Shown piece after piece: positions 16,185 through 26,390 of a stretch of DNA of 64,000 nt. Both the position numbers and the translations under genes were made by a program. The notes beneath the pieces were generated by a model that was given only the letters and a program-made list of their open reading frames with translations, was not told where the DNA came from and made no database searches. The stretch spans positions 1,054,001 to 1,118,000 of the forward strand of contig NZ_CP016279.1 of the NCBI RefSeq assembly GCF_001542625.1, given 5' to 3'. Source of the DNA: Streptomyces griseochromogenes (GTDB lineage: Bacteria; Actinomycetota; Actinomycetes; Streptomycetales; Streptomycetaceae). Every line of letters begins with the position of its first letter. Position 1 is the stretch's first letter.

Positions 16185-16947
16185 ATGGGTGAACGGCACA
16201 GCGGCGACGGGCCGCCCGGCCGCAGGCGCGGGCACCCCGGCGGCACCGTCCTGGGCCCTGGGCCGGCCGGCGGGTACGCCGCGTTCGAGGCGCGGTTCGC
16301 CGCAGCGCTGCGCCGGTACGACGCGGCGGACGCCGTCGCCCCCCGAGGCCGCGCAGCGCGCCCTGACCGCGTTCCGTGCCGCGCGCGACTGCGGGGCGCA
16401 CCGGGCGCGCACCCGGCGCCGGGACGACTGGCGGCCCCGGGAGCCGCGCCGCGCACGGTTCTTGCCGAAGACCACGCTCTCGGTGTTCCTCGCGAGTGTC
16501 ACGCTGGGCGGCGTCGCCTTCGCGGCGATCGGCTCCGCGGGTCCTGCCGGGCACCGGGACGGCGACGGACGGCGGGCACGGCCTTCGGTGAGCGCTCCGG
16601 CCCGGTCGGCGGCCCAGCCGCACGGCACCGCGTCCGGGACCCCTTCGGCGCGCTCGGACCATCCGGCCACCGCTCAGGACACCCTCGCCCACTGCCGTGC
16701 CTACGAGCGGGTCCGCGGCCGCGGCAAGGCGCTGGACGCGACGGCCTGGCAGCGGCTCGTCACGGCCGCCGGAGGCGAGAAGAACGTCACGGCCTACTGC
16801 GCCGGCCAGTTGACCCGGGCAGGCGGACAAAAAGCAGATAAAGCAGATGAACCCGCCAAGTCGCACAACAGCGGCAAGAAGGACAAGAGCGAGAAGGTCG
16901 GCGGGAGCGGTGCCGCCGATCCGACGAAGGCCGACGGGTGGCACTGA
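16185..16947 (+). pseudogene. Membrane-anchored anti-sigma-like partner of the first sigma factor, interrupted by a +1 frameshift
   Basis: From ATG 16185 the frame codes with strong codon bias (PAGGYAAFEARFAAALRRYD) up to a run of six C at 16339-16344. From there good coding continues in the frame that is also open from 16078 (EAAQRALTAFRAARD, then one membrane segment LSVFLASVTLGGVAFAAIGSA). Removing one C joins the halves. After the membrane segment come a Ser/Pro-rich linker and a domain with two Cys (LAHCRAYERVRG ... VTAYCAGQL) matching the paralogue at 17855-18982, then a Lys-rich tail. As sequenced, the only unbroken version starts at 16078 with an atypical N-terminus. It could be a real mutation, phase variation or a base-call error. 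Confidence 0.7.
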
Positions 16948-16979
16948 CCCCTCTCGCCTGCGCCGATGCCGTCGAGGCA

Positions 16980-17021
16980 ACGGCCGGGGCCGCCACCCCC
17001 CACAGGAGAGGCCCCGGCCGT
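16980..17021. terminator. Hairpin terminator between the two sigma cassettes
   Basis: 12-bp perfect arms ACGGCCGGGGCC (16980-16991) and GGCCCCGGCCGT (17010-17021) with an 18-base loop, 33 bases after the first anti-sigma-like stop. It separates the two cassettes, so the second needs its own promoter in 17022-17195. Confidence 0.75.
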
Positions 17022-17195
17022 CGCGCGACACGGGCCGCGCGGCGGCCCGTACTTATTCCAGCGCCGTGAGTGCGTTTTCTGTCACACCCATGCGTGTCAC
17101 GAGTTAGTTGCATCTTCTACAGACATGGACGGGGAGCGGTTTCACGCCGTAACGTGCCTTTCGCGCCGACCGAAGACAGGCGTAAAGGGAGTGCG

Positions 17196-17858
17196 GTGCT
17201 GGGGGACGACGCGGAGCTGACCACCGCGGTGTGTGCGGCACAGGACGGGGATGAGACCGCGTTCCGTACGGTGTACCGCGCGGTGCATCCGAGGCTGCTC
17301 GGTTACGTACGCACGCTGGTGGGCGATCCGGACGCCGAGGACGTCGCGTCCGAGGCCTGGCTGCAGATCGCCCGGGACCTCGACCGGTTCAGCGGCGACG
17401 CCGACCGCTTCCGGGGCTGGGCCGCCAGGATCGCCCGCAACCGCGCCCTGGACCACATACGGATGCGCGGCCGCCGCCCCGCCATCGGCGGCGACGAGAC
17501 CGAACTGACGGGGCGGGCCGCCGAGTCCGACACGGCCGGCGAGGCCCTTGAGGCGCTGACCACGGACAGCACCCTCTCGCTCATCGCGCGGCTCCCGCAG
17601 GACCAGGCCGAGGCGGTCGTCCTGCGCGTGGTGGTGGGCCTCGACGCCAAGACCGCAGCCGAGACGCTCGGCAAGCGCGCGGGCGCCGTACGCACCGCCG
17701 CGCACCGTGGCCTGAAGCGGCTCGCGGAGCTGCTCGGCGACGATCCGGAATCGGCGGGCGTGCTCGACGCGCTCCCGCCCCAGCGAGAACCGCGCGGTCG
17801 CGCGGTGACGTCCGCAACTGTGACGCATACGCGTGCGCGGACGCAGAAGGACATGTGA
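17196..17858 (+). CDS. ECF-type RNA polymerase sigma factor, second of the tandem pair
   Basis: 220 residues from GTG 17196, with AAGGGA 5 bases upstream. Region 2: AAQDGDETAFRTVYRAVHPRLLGYVRTLVGDPDAEDVASEAWLQIARDL, then FRGWAARIARNRALDHIR. Region 4: LPQDQAEAVVLRVVVGLDAKTAAETLGKRAGAVRTAAHRGLKRL. It is paralogous to 15404-16081. The C-terminal ~40 residues are a variable tail. Its 3' end overlaps the downstream membrane protein start (GTGATG), so the two are coupled, as expected for sigma and anti-sigma pairs. Upstream sequence includes two TGTCAC repeats at about 17080-17100, of unknown meaning. Confidence 0.94.
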   Translation: MLGDDAELTTAVCAAQDGDETAFRTVYRAVHPRLLGYVRTLVGDPDAEDVASEAWLQIARDLDRFSGDADRFRGWAARIARNRALDHIRMRGRRPAIGGDETELTGRAAESDTAGEALEALTTDSTLSLIARLPQDQAEAVVLRVVVGLDAKTAAETLGKRAGAVRTAAHRGLKRLAELLGDDPESAGVLDALPPQREPRGRAVTSATVTHTRARTQKDM

Positions 17859-18982
17859 TGGCCGACGAGCAGTACAAGTGGCTTACCCGGGAAACGGCGG
17901 AACGTCTGCTGCGTGGTGAGTCGCTGGAAGCCGTCGACATCTCCGGCCGTGACCAGGCGGAACAGCTGGGCAAAGCGCTGGGCGCCCTGGCCGCGGAGGC
18001 GGCCCCCGCGGCCGGGGAACTCCCGGGCGAGCAGGCCGCGCTGGCCGCGTTCCGCAAGGCCCGCGAGGCGGCCGAGGCCGAGCGCGATGCCGCCGCGCTC
18101 GCCGACGGCACCCCTCGTGGCCGCTCCCGACGCACCTCGCGCGCCCTTGACGAGAGCCTGGTCCGCATCGGCGCCGCGACCCGTACCGGAATCCGCTCCC
18201 GCCGCCCGAGCTGGGCCCGGCCGGTGCGCCTGGCGCTCGCCGCGGCGGTGGCCGCGGGCACGCTCGGCGGGGTCGCCGTGGCCGCCGGCAGCGGGGTGCT
18301 GCGGCTGCCGTTCCACGAGGAGCCGGGGCCCGCGGCCTCCGTCTCCGCCCAGAACTCCTCGGAGCCGCTCATCTCCCCCTCGCCGCAGTCGACTCCGGGT
18401 GCCGACCCCGACCGGGGCACGCCCAGCGCCGGCGCCGGCGGGTCCGCGGGCGCGGATCCCTCCCGGGACGCCGCCGGACAGGGCAGGGGCAAGAACAAGG
18501 GCAAGGGCAAGGGCAAGGACAAGGGCGCCGAGCCCGGCTCCGCCGATCCCTCCGGGATCCCCGGCACCTGGTGGAAGGTGGCCGTCACGGCCTGCCGCGA
18601 CATCCGGGACGGCAAGGAACTGGGCAACGACCGCCGGCGCGTCCTGGAGGGTCTGGCGGGCGGCTCCGCGCGCGTGACCACGTACTGCAAGTCCGTCCTG
18701 GACGCGGACCGGTCCGCGTCCGGCGGCCAGGGCGAGGGCGGCGACGGTGACGGCGACAAGGGCGGCGGAAACGGCAAGGGCGACGGGAAGGACAAGGGCG
18801 AGGGCAACGGCCAGGGCGGTGACGACGACGGTCACCACGACGACGGTCACCACGGCGGCCGTCACCGCACCGCCGTCCCTCCCGTCCCCGCCGCCCCCAC
18901 GACCTTCGGTCCCCTGACGCCGGCCCGGCAGCAGGCCACCTTCCCGGCACCCGCGCCGAGCCCGACGTACACCGCGCTCTGA
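17855..18982 (+). CDS. Membrane-anchored anti-sigma-like protein, partner of the second sigma factor
   Basis: 375 residues from GTG 17855 (ATG 17858 is equally possible). The cytoplasmic N-terminal ~120 residues begin MADEQYKWLTRETAERLLRG; then comes one membrane segment (LALAAAVAAGTLGGVAVAAGS). The outside part holds a Ser/Pro linker, a Lys/Gly run, a conserved domain with two Cys (VAVTACRDIRDGKELGND ... VTTYCKSVLD) and a His/Asp/Gly-rich tail. The extracytoplasmic Cys domain is shared with the frameshifted paralogue. Position and topology suggest it sequesters the sigma factor at the membrane, though the classical zinc anti-sigma HxxxCxxC motif is absent. Confidence 0.82.
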   Translation: MMADEQYKWLTRETAERLLRGESLEAVDISGRDQAEQLGKALGALAAEAAPAAGELPGEQAALAAFRKAREAAEAERDAAALADGTPRGRSRRTSRALDESLVRIGAATRTGIRSRRPSWARPVRLALAAAVAAGTLGGVAVAAGSGVLRLPFHEEPGPAASVSAQNSSEPLISPSPQSTPGADPDRGTPSAGAGGSAGADPSRDAAGQGRGKNKGKGKGKDKGAEPGSADPSGIPGTWWKVAVTACRDIRDGKELGNDRRRVLEGLAGGSARVTTYCKSVLDADRSASGGQGEGGDGDGDKGGGNGKGDGKDKGEGNGQGGDDDGHHDDGHHGGRHRTAVPPVPAAPTTFGPLTPARQQATFPAPAPSPTYTAL

Positions 18983-19100
18983 GCCCCGCGCGTCCGGGGC
19001 CTGTGCACGCGAGCCCTCCGCGCCCCAGTCACACCCCTCTGACCTGGGCTTTTGTCGGCCGCGAAGATTTTTCCGCGAAGGGTGTGACGTTTTTGGCCTC

Positions 19101-19115
19101 GAGTACGCAGTACTC
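19101..19115. promoter_or_regulatory. Perfect palindrome in a convergent gap
   Basis: GAGTAC-GCA-GTACTC, 6-base arms, in an AT-richer patch (19050-19120) between two converging genes. It is too short for a strong terminator. It could be a protein site for an unrecognised transcript. Confidence 0.35.
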
Positions 19116-19248
19116 AGTGAGCCGACTGGTCATCGGCCCTCGCACTGAGCCGGGGTTCCCCCCGTACCCACGGCTCGTGCACCTGGCGCGGGCGGGACAC
19201 GTTCCCCCGGTCCCGCCCGCGCCCCACACTCTCCGCCGCCGAGGCGCC

Positions 19249-20160
19249 TCACCAGTACACGACGACCTTGTCGCCGATCCGCACCTGAGCGAACAGCTGG
19301 GCGATCGTCGCCTCGTCCCGCACATTGACGCACCCGTGCGAAGCCCCGGCGTACCCGCGCGCCGCGAAGTCGGAGGAGTAGTGCACCGCCTGGCCGCCGC
19401 TGAAGAACATCGCGTACGGCATCGGGGTGTGATAGAGCGTCGACACATGGTGCCGTGACTTCCAGTAGATGTGGAACACACCCTCGCGCGTGGGGGTGTA
19501 CAGGGCGCCGAAGCGCACGGACAGCGTCTCGACCGTCCGCCCGTCGATCATCCAGCGCAGCGTCCGGCTGGTCTTGCTGATGCACAGCACCCGGCCGGTC
19601 AGGCAGCGGGGATCGGGCGCGGCGGGCGGCTGACCGCCCATCAGATACAGCTCCCACATGCCCGGCTGATGCGTCATCGCCCGCAGCCGCTGCCAGGTGA
19701 CGGTGTCCACCTCACCGGTCCGCGGCAGTCCGCGCTTGCCCTGGAAGCCCTGGACGCCCTGCTCGGTCAGCGAGCCGTACGTCCCTGTCGGCCCTTCGGA
19801 CAGCCAGTCGACCTGGCGGAGCCGGGCCTGCAGTTCGCGCACCCCCGGGCCGCTGTCGCCGCGCGACCACAGCACGCGGGGTGTGGACTGGGCGGGTCCG
19901 CCGACGGGCGGGCCCGTATTCGTCCGGTCGGGCTCCGGACTGTCGGCCGTCCGGGTGGGCTGCGGACTGTCGGCCGTCCGGGTGGCGTCGGGGGCGTCGG
20001 CCGTCCCGGTGGGTTCGGGGCCACGGCTGGACGGCAGCTGGACGTGCACCGGCGCGTGGCCCTTGCCGTCGGCGTCCGGTGGCTGCACGGAGCAGCCGCA
20101 GAGCGCGGCAAGGGCGGCGGCCGAGGCGAGTGCGGCGGCGGGTCTCCCCGGGATCCTCAT
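19249..20160 (-). CDS. L,D-transpeptidase (YkuD) lipoprotein with peptidoglycan-binding domain
   Basis: 303 residues from ATG 20160. The signal peptide ends in LAALCGC, a lipobox that would lipidate C23. A Thr/Pro/Asp linker with a duplicated 9-codon unit (RTADSPQPT / RTADSPEPD) follows, then a PG_binding_1 domain (GDSGPGVRELQARLRQVDWL ... GFQGKRGLPRTGEVD), then the YkuD catalytic domain with ASHGCVNVRD (C277 nucleophile). It would form 3-3 cross-links or attach proteins to peptidoglycan outside the membrane. An upstream in-frame start exists but would overlap the neighbour's promoter. Confidence 0.93.
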   Translation of the reverse strand: MRIPGRPAAALASAAALAALCGCSVQPPDADGKGHAPVHVQLPSSRGPEPTGTADAPDATRTADSPQPTRTADSPEPDRTNTGPPVGGPAQSTPRVLWSRGDSGPGVRELQARLRQVDWLSEGPTGTYGSLTEQGVQGFQGKRGLPRTGEVDTVTWQRLRAMTHQPGMWELYLMGGQPPAAPDPRCLTGRVLCISKTSRTLRWMIDGRTVETLSVRFGALYTPTREGVFHIYWKSRHHVSTLYHTPMPYAMFFSGGQAVHYSSDFAARGYAGASHGCVNVRDEATIAQLFAQVRIGDKVVVYW

Positions 20161-20240
20161 GCCCGAGATGCTTCCCCGCGTGACCGCCGTCGAACAACGG
20201 GGCATGGTGAGGGGGGATAAAACGTACTGCGGAGGCATCC

Positions 20241-21821
<1,581 letters not shown>

Positions 21822-21880
21822 GTGACGACGCCGGACGCCCCGCGCCCTCCTCGGCGGCGACGGCCGGCCCACCCCGAACC

Positions 21881-21908
21881 GGAGTGTCGTACCCCCGTGC
21901 GACACTCC
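21881..21908. promoter_or_regulatory. Inverted repeat immediately upstream of the LysE-type gene
   Basis: GGAGTGTCG (21881-21889) and CGACACTCC (21900-21908) are perfect 9-base arms with a 10-base loop, ending 5 bases before the ATG. No ribosome-binding site is visible there, so the transcript may be leaderless and the repeat an operator over the promoter. Confidence 0.5.
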
Positions 21909-21913
21909 TTCTC

Positions 21914-22564
21914 ATGTTCGGCGTCATCGATCTCCCCACCTACCTGGCCGGCCTCGTCCTGATCGTCCTGCTGCCCGGCCCGAACTCGCTCTACGTCCTC
22001 TCCGTCGCCGCCCGCCGCGGAGTGCGAGCCGGTTACACCGCCGCCGCCGGCGTCTGGTGCGGGGACACCGTGCTGATGACGCTGTCCGCCGCCGGGGTGG
22101 CCTCGCTGCTGCAGGGCAACGCCGTGCTGTTCGGGATCGTGAAGTACGCCGGCGCCGGATATCTGACCTGGCTGGCGATCGGGATGCTGCGGTCCGCGTG
22201 GGGGATGTGGCGCACCCGGCGGGAGAAGCCCGTCGAGGAGGCCGGGACGCTCGCCCCGGCCGAGGAGCGGCCCTTCCGCCGTGCCTTCGTCGTCAGCCTC
22301 TTCAACCCCAAGGCGATCCTGTTCTTCGTCGCCTTCTTCGTGCAGTTCGTGGACCCGGGCTATGCCTACCCGGCCCTCTCCTTCGTCGTCCTCGGCGCCT
22401 TCGCCCAGCTGGCCAGCTTCCTCTACCTCAGCGCGCTGATATTCGGCGGCACCCGCCTCGCCGCCGCCTTCCGCCGCCGCAAGCGGCTGTCGGCGACGGC
22501 CACCTCGGCCGCGGGGGCCCTGTTCCTCGGCTTCGCGGTGAAGCTGTCGCTGGCCAGCGCGTAG
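21914..22564 (+). CDS. LysE/RhtB-family amino-acid exporter
   Basis: 216 residues from ATG 21914. It follows the LysE plan: a first hydrophobic segment with LPGPNSLYVLSVAARRGVRAGYTAAAGVWCGDTVLM, the glycine-rich second segment, a charged middle loop (REKPVEEAGTLAPAEERPFRRAF), then SLFNPKAILFFVAFFVQFVDP and two C-terminal helices. It is likely to export an amino acid or a derivative. It stands alone after the mutase gene. Substrate unknown. Confidence 0.92.
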   Translation: MFGVIDLPTYLAGLVLIVLLPGPNSLYVLSVAARRGVRAGYTAAAGVWCGDTVLMTLSAAGVASLLQGNAVLFGIVKYAGAGYLTWLAIGMLRSAWGMWRTRREKPVEEAGTLAPAEERPFRRAFVVSLFNPKAILFFVAFFVQFVDPGYAYPALSFVVLGAFAQLASFLYLSALIFGGTRLAAAFRRRKRLSATATSAAGALFLGFAVKLSLASA

Positions 22565-22742
22565 CGCCTGGCGGCGGCCCGCCCGGGCCCGCCCGCCGGT
22601 GAGCGGATGTGCGCCGCGTCGCCCGCGAGAAGGACCCGGCCCACCCGGAAACGGCCGGCCGGCGCGGCACGGAAGTCCGAGGCCCCTCCCGGGAGGGCGC
22701 CGGGAGGGGTACGACATCGAGGAGCGCCGCACGGGCCGGCGG

Positions 22743-23897
22743 CTACGGCCGGGCGAGGCGGCCGGCCAGGGACTCCCGCTTCAGCGCCTTCTTCAGCCGT
22801 GGGCCGAACGGCTTCTCCACGAAGCGGTTGATCAGCCAGGCCAGCACCAGCATGCCGAGCACCGTCGTCGCGAGCGTCGCGTACGGGGGCAGTCCCAGGC
22901 CCCGGTGCAGCACCCGGATGGCGAACCAGCCCAGGTGCTCGTGGACCAGGTAGAACGGGTACGTCAGCGCGCCGGCCGTGGTCAGCCAGGACCAGTTGGC
23001 CCAGCTGGTCCAGCCCACCGCCACGACCGCCACGGAGGCGAAGGCGAGGGTGACGATCAGCACGATGACGTGCGGGTCGCGGACGAGGTCGCCGTGCGCG
23101 CCCGGGTGCCACAGCCCGTGCGTGGCGGTGCTCTGTCCGAGCAGCCAGGAGACGGCCACGATGCCCCACAGCAGCAGGTCGCTGCCGAAACGGTGGATCA
23201 GGTAGAGGGCGAGACCGCCGATGAAGAAGGGCGCGTACTCCGGCATGACCAGCTGCTTCAGCAGCTGGTTGTCGGACGTGTTGGTGAGCACCGTCGCCAG
23301 CGTCCACACACAGCAGAAGAGCACGACCCGCCGGTAGGTGACCCCGCGCATGACGACGAGCAGGGCGAACAGCGCGTAGAAGCGGACCTCGGCCCAGAGC
23401 GTCCAGCACACGCCCAGCACGCGCGTCGCGCCCATCGGCTGCTGCAGCATCGTCAGGTTGACCAGGAACTCGTCGAGGCGGACCGCGTGCACGACGGCCG
23501 GCAGGACGAGGGAAGCGCCGGTGACCAGCACCAGGGCGACCCAGTAGGCGGGGTAGAGGCGGGCGACGCGGGAGCGGAAGAAGTCGCCGAGGGTGCGGCC
23601 CCAGCTGCTCATGCAGATGACGAAACCGCTGATGACGAAGAAGAACTGGACGCCCAGGCAGCCGTAGGCGGACATCTGCGACAGCGTCGGGAAGAGGAGG
23701 TGCGGCGACCGGTGCCAGGACTCGGAGACCGTGCCGCCGCGTCCGGTGTAGTGGTAGAGGCAGACCATCAGCGCGGCCACGAGCCGCAGACCGTCCAGCG
23801 CGAGCAGACGGTTCTTGTGGCCGCCGGAGACGGACGGGGCGGGGGCCGGCCTGGGTGCGGGCGGAGCGCTGGTGAGGGTGGAGGACGAAGCAGGCAT
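22743..23897 (-). CDS. Acyltransferase 3 family membrane protein (OafA-like)
   Basis: 384 residues from ATG 23897, with GGAG 5 bases upstream. It begins with a Ser/Pro-rich tail, then LLALDGLRLVAALMVCLYHYTGR (the family's first helix with the catalytic-type His), FFVISGFVICMSSWG, FRSRVARLYPAYWVAL, LWAEVRFYALFALLVVM and a C-terminal TYPFYLVHEHLGWF. About ten membrane segments. The family acylates or acetylates sugars of surface polysaccharides. It borders the nonulosonate-type glycan cluster on the same strand as the first two transferases, so decoration of that polymer is a fair guess. Confidence 0.92.
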   Translation of the reverse strand: MPASSSTLTSAPPAPRPAPAPSVSGGHKNRLLALDGLRLVAALMVCLYHYTGRGGTVSESWHRSPHLLFPTLSQMSAYGCLGVQFFFVISGFVICMSSWGRTLGDFFRSRVARLYPAYWVALVLVTGASLVLPAVVHAVRLDEFLVNLTMLQQPMGATRVLGVCWTLWAEVRFYALFALLVVMRGVTYRRVVLFCCVWTLATVLTNTSDNQLLKQLVMPEYAPFFIGGLALYLIHRFGSDLLLWGIVAVSWLLGQSTATHGLWHPGAHGDLVRDPHVIVLIVTLAFASVAVVAVGWTSWANWSWLTTAGALTYPFYLVHEHLGWFAIRVLHRGLGLPPYATLATTVLGMLVLAWLINRFVEKPFGPRLKKALKRESLAGRLARP

Positions 23898-24034
23898 GAT
23901 GCTCCACATTTTTCCCGAACAAACGCTAAGCACTTCGGATTTTCATGTGAATTTCCAAGGCGCGATTACGCTCCGGCAATTCGCCCGACAGACCGCCTCT
24001 GTTTACCTGTTCGCCTCTTTTACTTCCGGCCGAC

Positions 24035-24066
24035 AAAAAAGGGCGGGCCCGCGCGGGCCCGCCCTT
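24035..24066 (-). terminator. Intrinsic terminator with U-tract
   Basis: A perfect 28-base palindrome (24039-24066, arms AAGGGCGGGCCCGC / GCGGGCCCGCCCTT). On the minus strand it runs straight into TTTTTT (24035-24040), a classical terminator, 16 bases past the stop of the transferase gene ending at 24082. Confidence 0.9.
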
Positions 24067-24081
24067 GGATGGAATGCCTGG

Positions 24082-25416
24082 TCAGCGACGCACGACCCGG
24101 CGCAGATTGCGCGCCTGGCGCGCCACCCGGCGGACCGTGGCGTTGCGGGGGATGAACGCCAGCTGGGCCGGCACCCCGCCGGGCAGCGCCAGCGAGGTCA
24201 GACGCCGGCGCTTGAAATAGCGCAGCGTCCGCTCGTCGTGGTTCTTCGCGAGGTACCGCTCGGTCTCCTCCCGCAGCCTCGGAAGGATCTTCGGCTGCAT
24301 CGCGAAGCCCACCGCACGCACCAGCGCGCCCAGCGCCTCGACGTCCCTGCCCCGGCGCTGCTCGGTGACCGCGGCACGGTCGCCCAGCTCCGGCAGCAGC
24401 GCGTCCACGACGGTGACCGGGACCCGGTTGCTGTTCTCGTACGGCGTCAGCTGCTCCAGCAGCAGATCCGTGCCGACCCGGGCGACCGGCAGGCCGTAGA
24501 GCGCGGAGGCGGTCAGCAGCGCCGTGGAGAAGCAGCCGACGACCAGCGCCGGACGCATCCGCTGGTACAGCACCTCGGCGAGGACGGGCGTGTCGAGCAC
24601 GGTGAGGTCGACCTCGAGCCTCTCCGCCTCCTGCTCCAGGGTGCGGGTGAAACGGGCCGGAGCGGTGGGGTGCGGCTTGAACACCACCTTGGTGTGCCCG
24701 AGCGCGACGGCCCCCTTCAGCATCCGCACATGCAGGTTCTCCTCCTGCTCGGCGGTGAGGATCTCGAGCGCGGAGAGGTACTGCCCGAGCAGCAGCGCGG
24801 GCTCCTCGACCTGGGGCAGATCGTCGCCGAGGGGCGCGAGCTGGGCCAGCACCTTGGTGAAGGCCGGCGTCGGCAGAATCTCGCCCGGCACGCCGAACTC
24901 GGTGAGCAGCAGCGGCTTCAGGCCCGGCACCAGATCGAGGTGGAGCACCCGGTCCACCCGGGTGCCGACCAGCGGGTCGATCTTGTTGCGGGTCGGGCCG
25001 TAGCTCATCAGACCGTCGGCGTAGACGGTGACCGGGGCGCCGGTGAAGATCTGGGCGAGCGCCAGGGACGGGTTGACCTGGATCGACTCGACGGCCAGCT
25101 CCACGTCGTCGTCCCCGAGCCGCCACTCGTGGCGCAGAAACCGCTCCCACAGGGGCATGTCGTCCACCCGGGGAGCCCAGCCGCCCGGGTGGAAGGGGAA
25201 GATCGTCTCGTTGTACGACAGCACGTCGTCGAAGCGGTCGCGCAGCCGCTCGAAGCCCGGCATCTCGTCCAGGCCGGGCGTGGTCTCCGGCGTGGCCGCG
25301 TTGTTGCAGACCAGCAGGATCCGCCGGTCGGCCGGGCGGAAGCAGCCGGAGTCCAGGGCGGCGGCGAGCGTGGCCGTGCCGTACAGCGTCGACGCCTGGA
25401 AGATCTGGGTGGTCAC
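24082..25416 (-). CDS. Polysialyltransferase-like glycosyltransferase
   Basis: 444 residues from GTG 25416. Bacterial sialyltransferase-type motifs appear in order: an acidic-Gly motif (VTVYADGLMSYGP), the HP motif in VVFKPHPTAPARF, and a Ser-Thr motif (VVGCFSTALLTASALYG). Two Rossmann-like halves are expected. The C-terminus is strongly basic (RRVARQARNLRRVVRR), suggesting membrane association. The start overlaps the stop of the upstream family 2 transferase (GTGA). It probably transfers CMP-activated nonulosonate during wall-polymer synthesis. The acceptor is unknown. Confidence 0.82.
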   Translation of the reverse strand: MTTQIFQASTLYGTATLAAALDSGCFRPADRRILLVCNNAATPETTPGLDEMPGFERLRDRFDDVLSYNETIFPFHPGGWAPRVDDMPLWERFLRHEWRLGDDDVELAVESIQVNPSLALAQIFTGAPVTVYADGLMSYGPTRNKIDPLVGTRVDRVLHLDLVPGLKPLLLTEFGVPGEILPTPAFTKVLAQLAPLGDDLPQVEEPALLLGQYLSALEILTAEQEENLHVRMLKGAVALGHTKVVFKPHPTAPARFTRTLEQEAERLEVDLTVLDTPVLAEVLYQRMRPALVVGCFSTALLTASALYGLPVARVGTDLLLEQLTPYENSNRVPVTVVDALLPELGDRAAVTEQRRGRDVEALGALVRAVGFAMQPKILPRLREETERYLAKNHDERTLRYFKRRRLTSLALPGGVPAQLAFIPRNATVRRVARQARNLRRVVRR

Positions 25417-26390
25417 GCGGCGGCTCCCGCGGGGGCGGGACGGCGGCGCAGCCGGCGCAGCTTGGAGGCGCGCTCGATGTCCATCGAGTCCAGGGCCTCG
25501 TCCAGCACATCCTGCGGCATGCGCCGCAGCGCCGCGGCACTCATGGATTTCAGTTTCTTCGCCACCGCGGGCTCGAACCTTTCGATGGATCCCACATGAT
25601 GGGAAATGATGGCGCAGTACGTGCGGACGGCCTTCGGCAGCAGGGCGGCCGCCTCCGGGTCCGCCGCGGTTTCCGAGATGACCTGGTCGAACGCGCGAAT
25701 GAAGTCGAGCTGCCGTACATCACCGATCTGGGTGAGTGACGTGGCTACTCCGCGCCGGTAGAACACACCCATCAGGCTCACCGCGGCGAAGGACTCCGCC
25801 TCCCGGTGCAGCTTCCAGATCCACGGCCGGTCCTCGGCCGTGCGCAGTCCGTCGGTGAAGTGCAGCAGGCCCTTGTCCACCAGGCGCCGGTGGTAGATGC
25901 CCGCCCAGGCGAAGGCGTAGTCCACGGAGGTGGAGCGGTCGGCGGGCAGGATCGCCTCGCGCGGGTTCAGCACGACGCCCCGGCGGCCGACCGGCACCCG
26001 CTGCACGCTGCGTGCCCGTGCGGTGCACTGCACATGGTCGGTGCGCAGGAAGTCGCAGCCGAGATCCTCGATCGCGCCGACCAGCTGCGGGTAGTAGCCG
26101 GGGGCGAGCCAGTCGTCGCCGTCCAGGAAAGTCAGGTACTCGCCCCGTGCCCGGTCGATGCCGGTGTTGCGGGCGGTCGCCAGCCCTCCGTTCTTCTCGT
26201 GCCGGACGAAGACCGCGCCCGGCAGCTCGCGCTCCGCGCGCGCGAGAATCTCTGGTGTCCCGTCGCGGGAACAGTCGTCGACGAGAATGAATTCGAAGTC
26301 CTCACGCGCGTTCGCCTTCAGGCTCCTGAGCGTGTCGGGCGCATATTGCTGCACGTTGTAGAACGGCACGATGACGGAGAGCTTGACCAC
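25413..26390 (-). CDS. Glycosyltransferase family 2
   Basis: 325 residues from GTG 26390 (VVKLSVIVPFYNVQQYAPD). The GT-A fold is clear: FILVDDCSRDGTPEILA, KNGGLATARNTGIDRARGEYLTFLDGDDW, with DGDD as the nucleotide-sugar/metal motif. The C-terminal part with GLRTAEDRPWIWKLHREAE carries the acidic catalytic region. It is translationally coupled to the polysialyltransferase-like gene. The long in-frame upstream extension is a high-GC artefact that crosses the divergent gene. It acts in the cytoplasm on a surface-polymer precursor; the sugar donor is unknown. Confidence 0.92.
   Translation of the reverse strand: MVKLSVIVPFYNVQQYAPDTLRSLKANAREDFEFILVDDCSRDGTPEILARAERELPGAVFVRHEKNGGLATARNTGIDRARGEYLTFLDGDDWLAPGYYPQLVGAIEDLGCDFLRTDHVQCTARARSVQRVPVGRRGVVLNPREAILPADRSTSVDYAFAWAGIYHRRLVDKGLLHFTDGLRTAEDRPWIWKLHREAESFAAVSLMGVFYRRGVATSLTQIGDVRQLDFIRAFDQVISETAADPEAAALLPKAVRTYCAIISHHVGSIERFEPAVAKKLKSMSAAALRRMPQDVLDEALDSMDIERASKLRRLRRRPAPAGAAA

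Noticed and set aside
17080..17100. Two TGTCAC repeats before the second tandem sigma factor as an AfsQ1 box
   Set aside because: They are spaced by 9-10 bases instead of the 6 required, so they do not fit the consensus.
18490..18840. Lys/Gly and Asp/His repeats as a CRISPR or tandem-repeat array
   Set aside because: They are low-complexity codons inside the anti-sigma-like protein, with no regular spacer structure.
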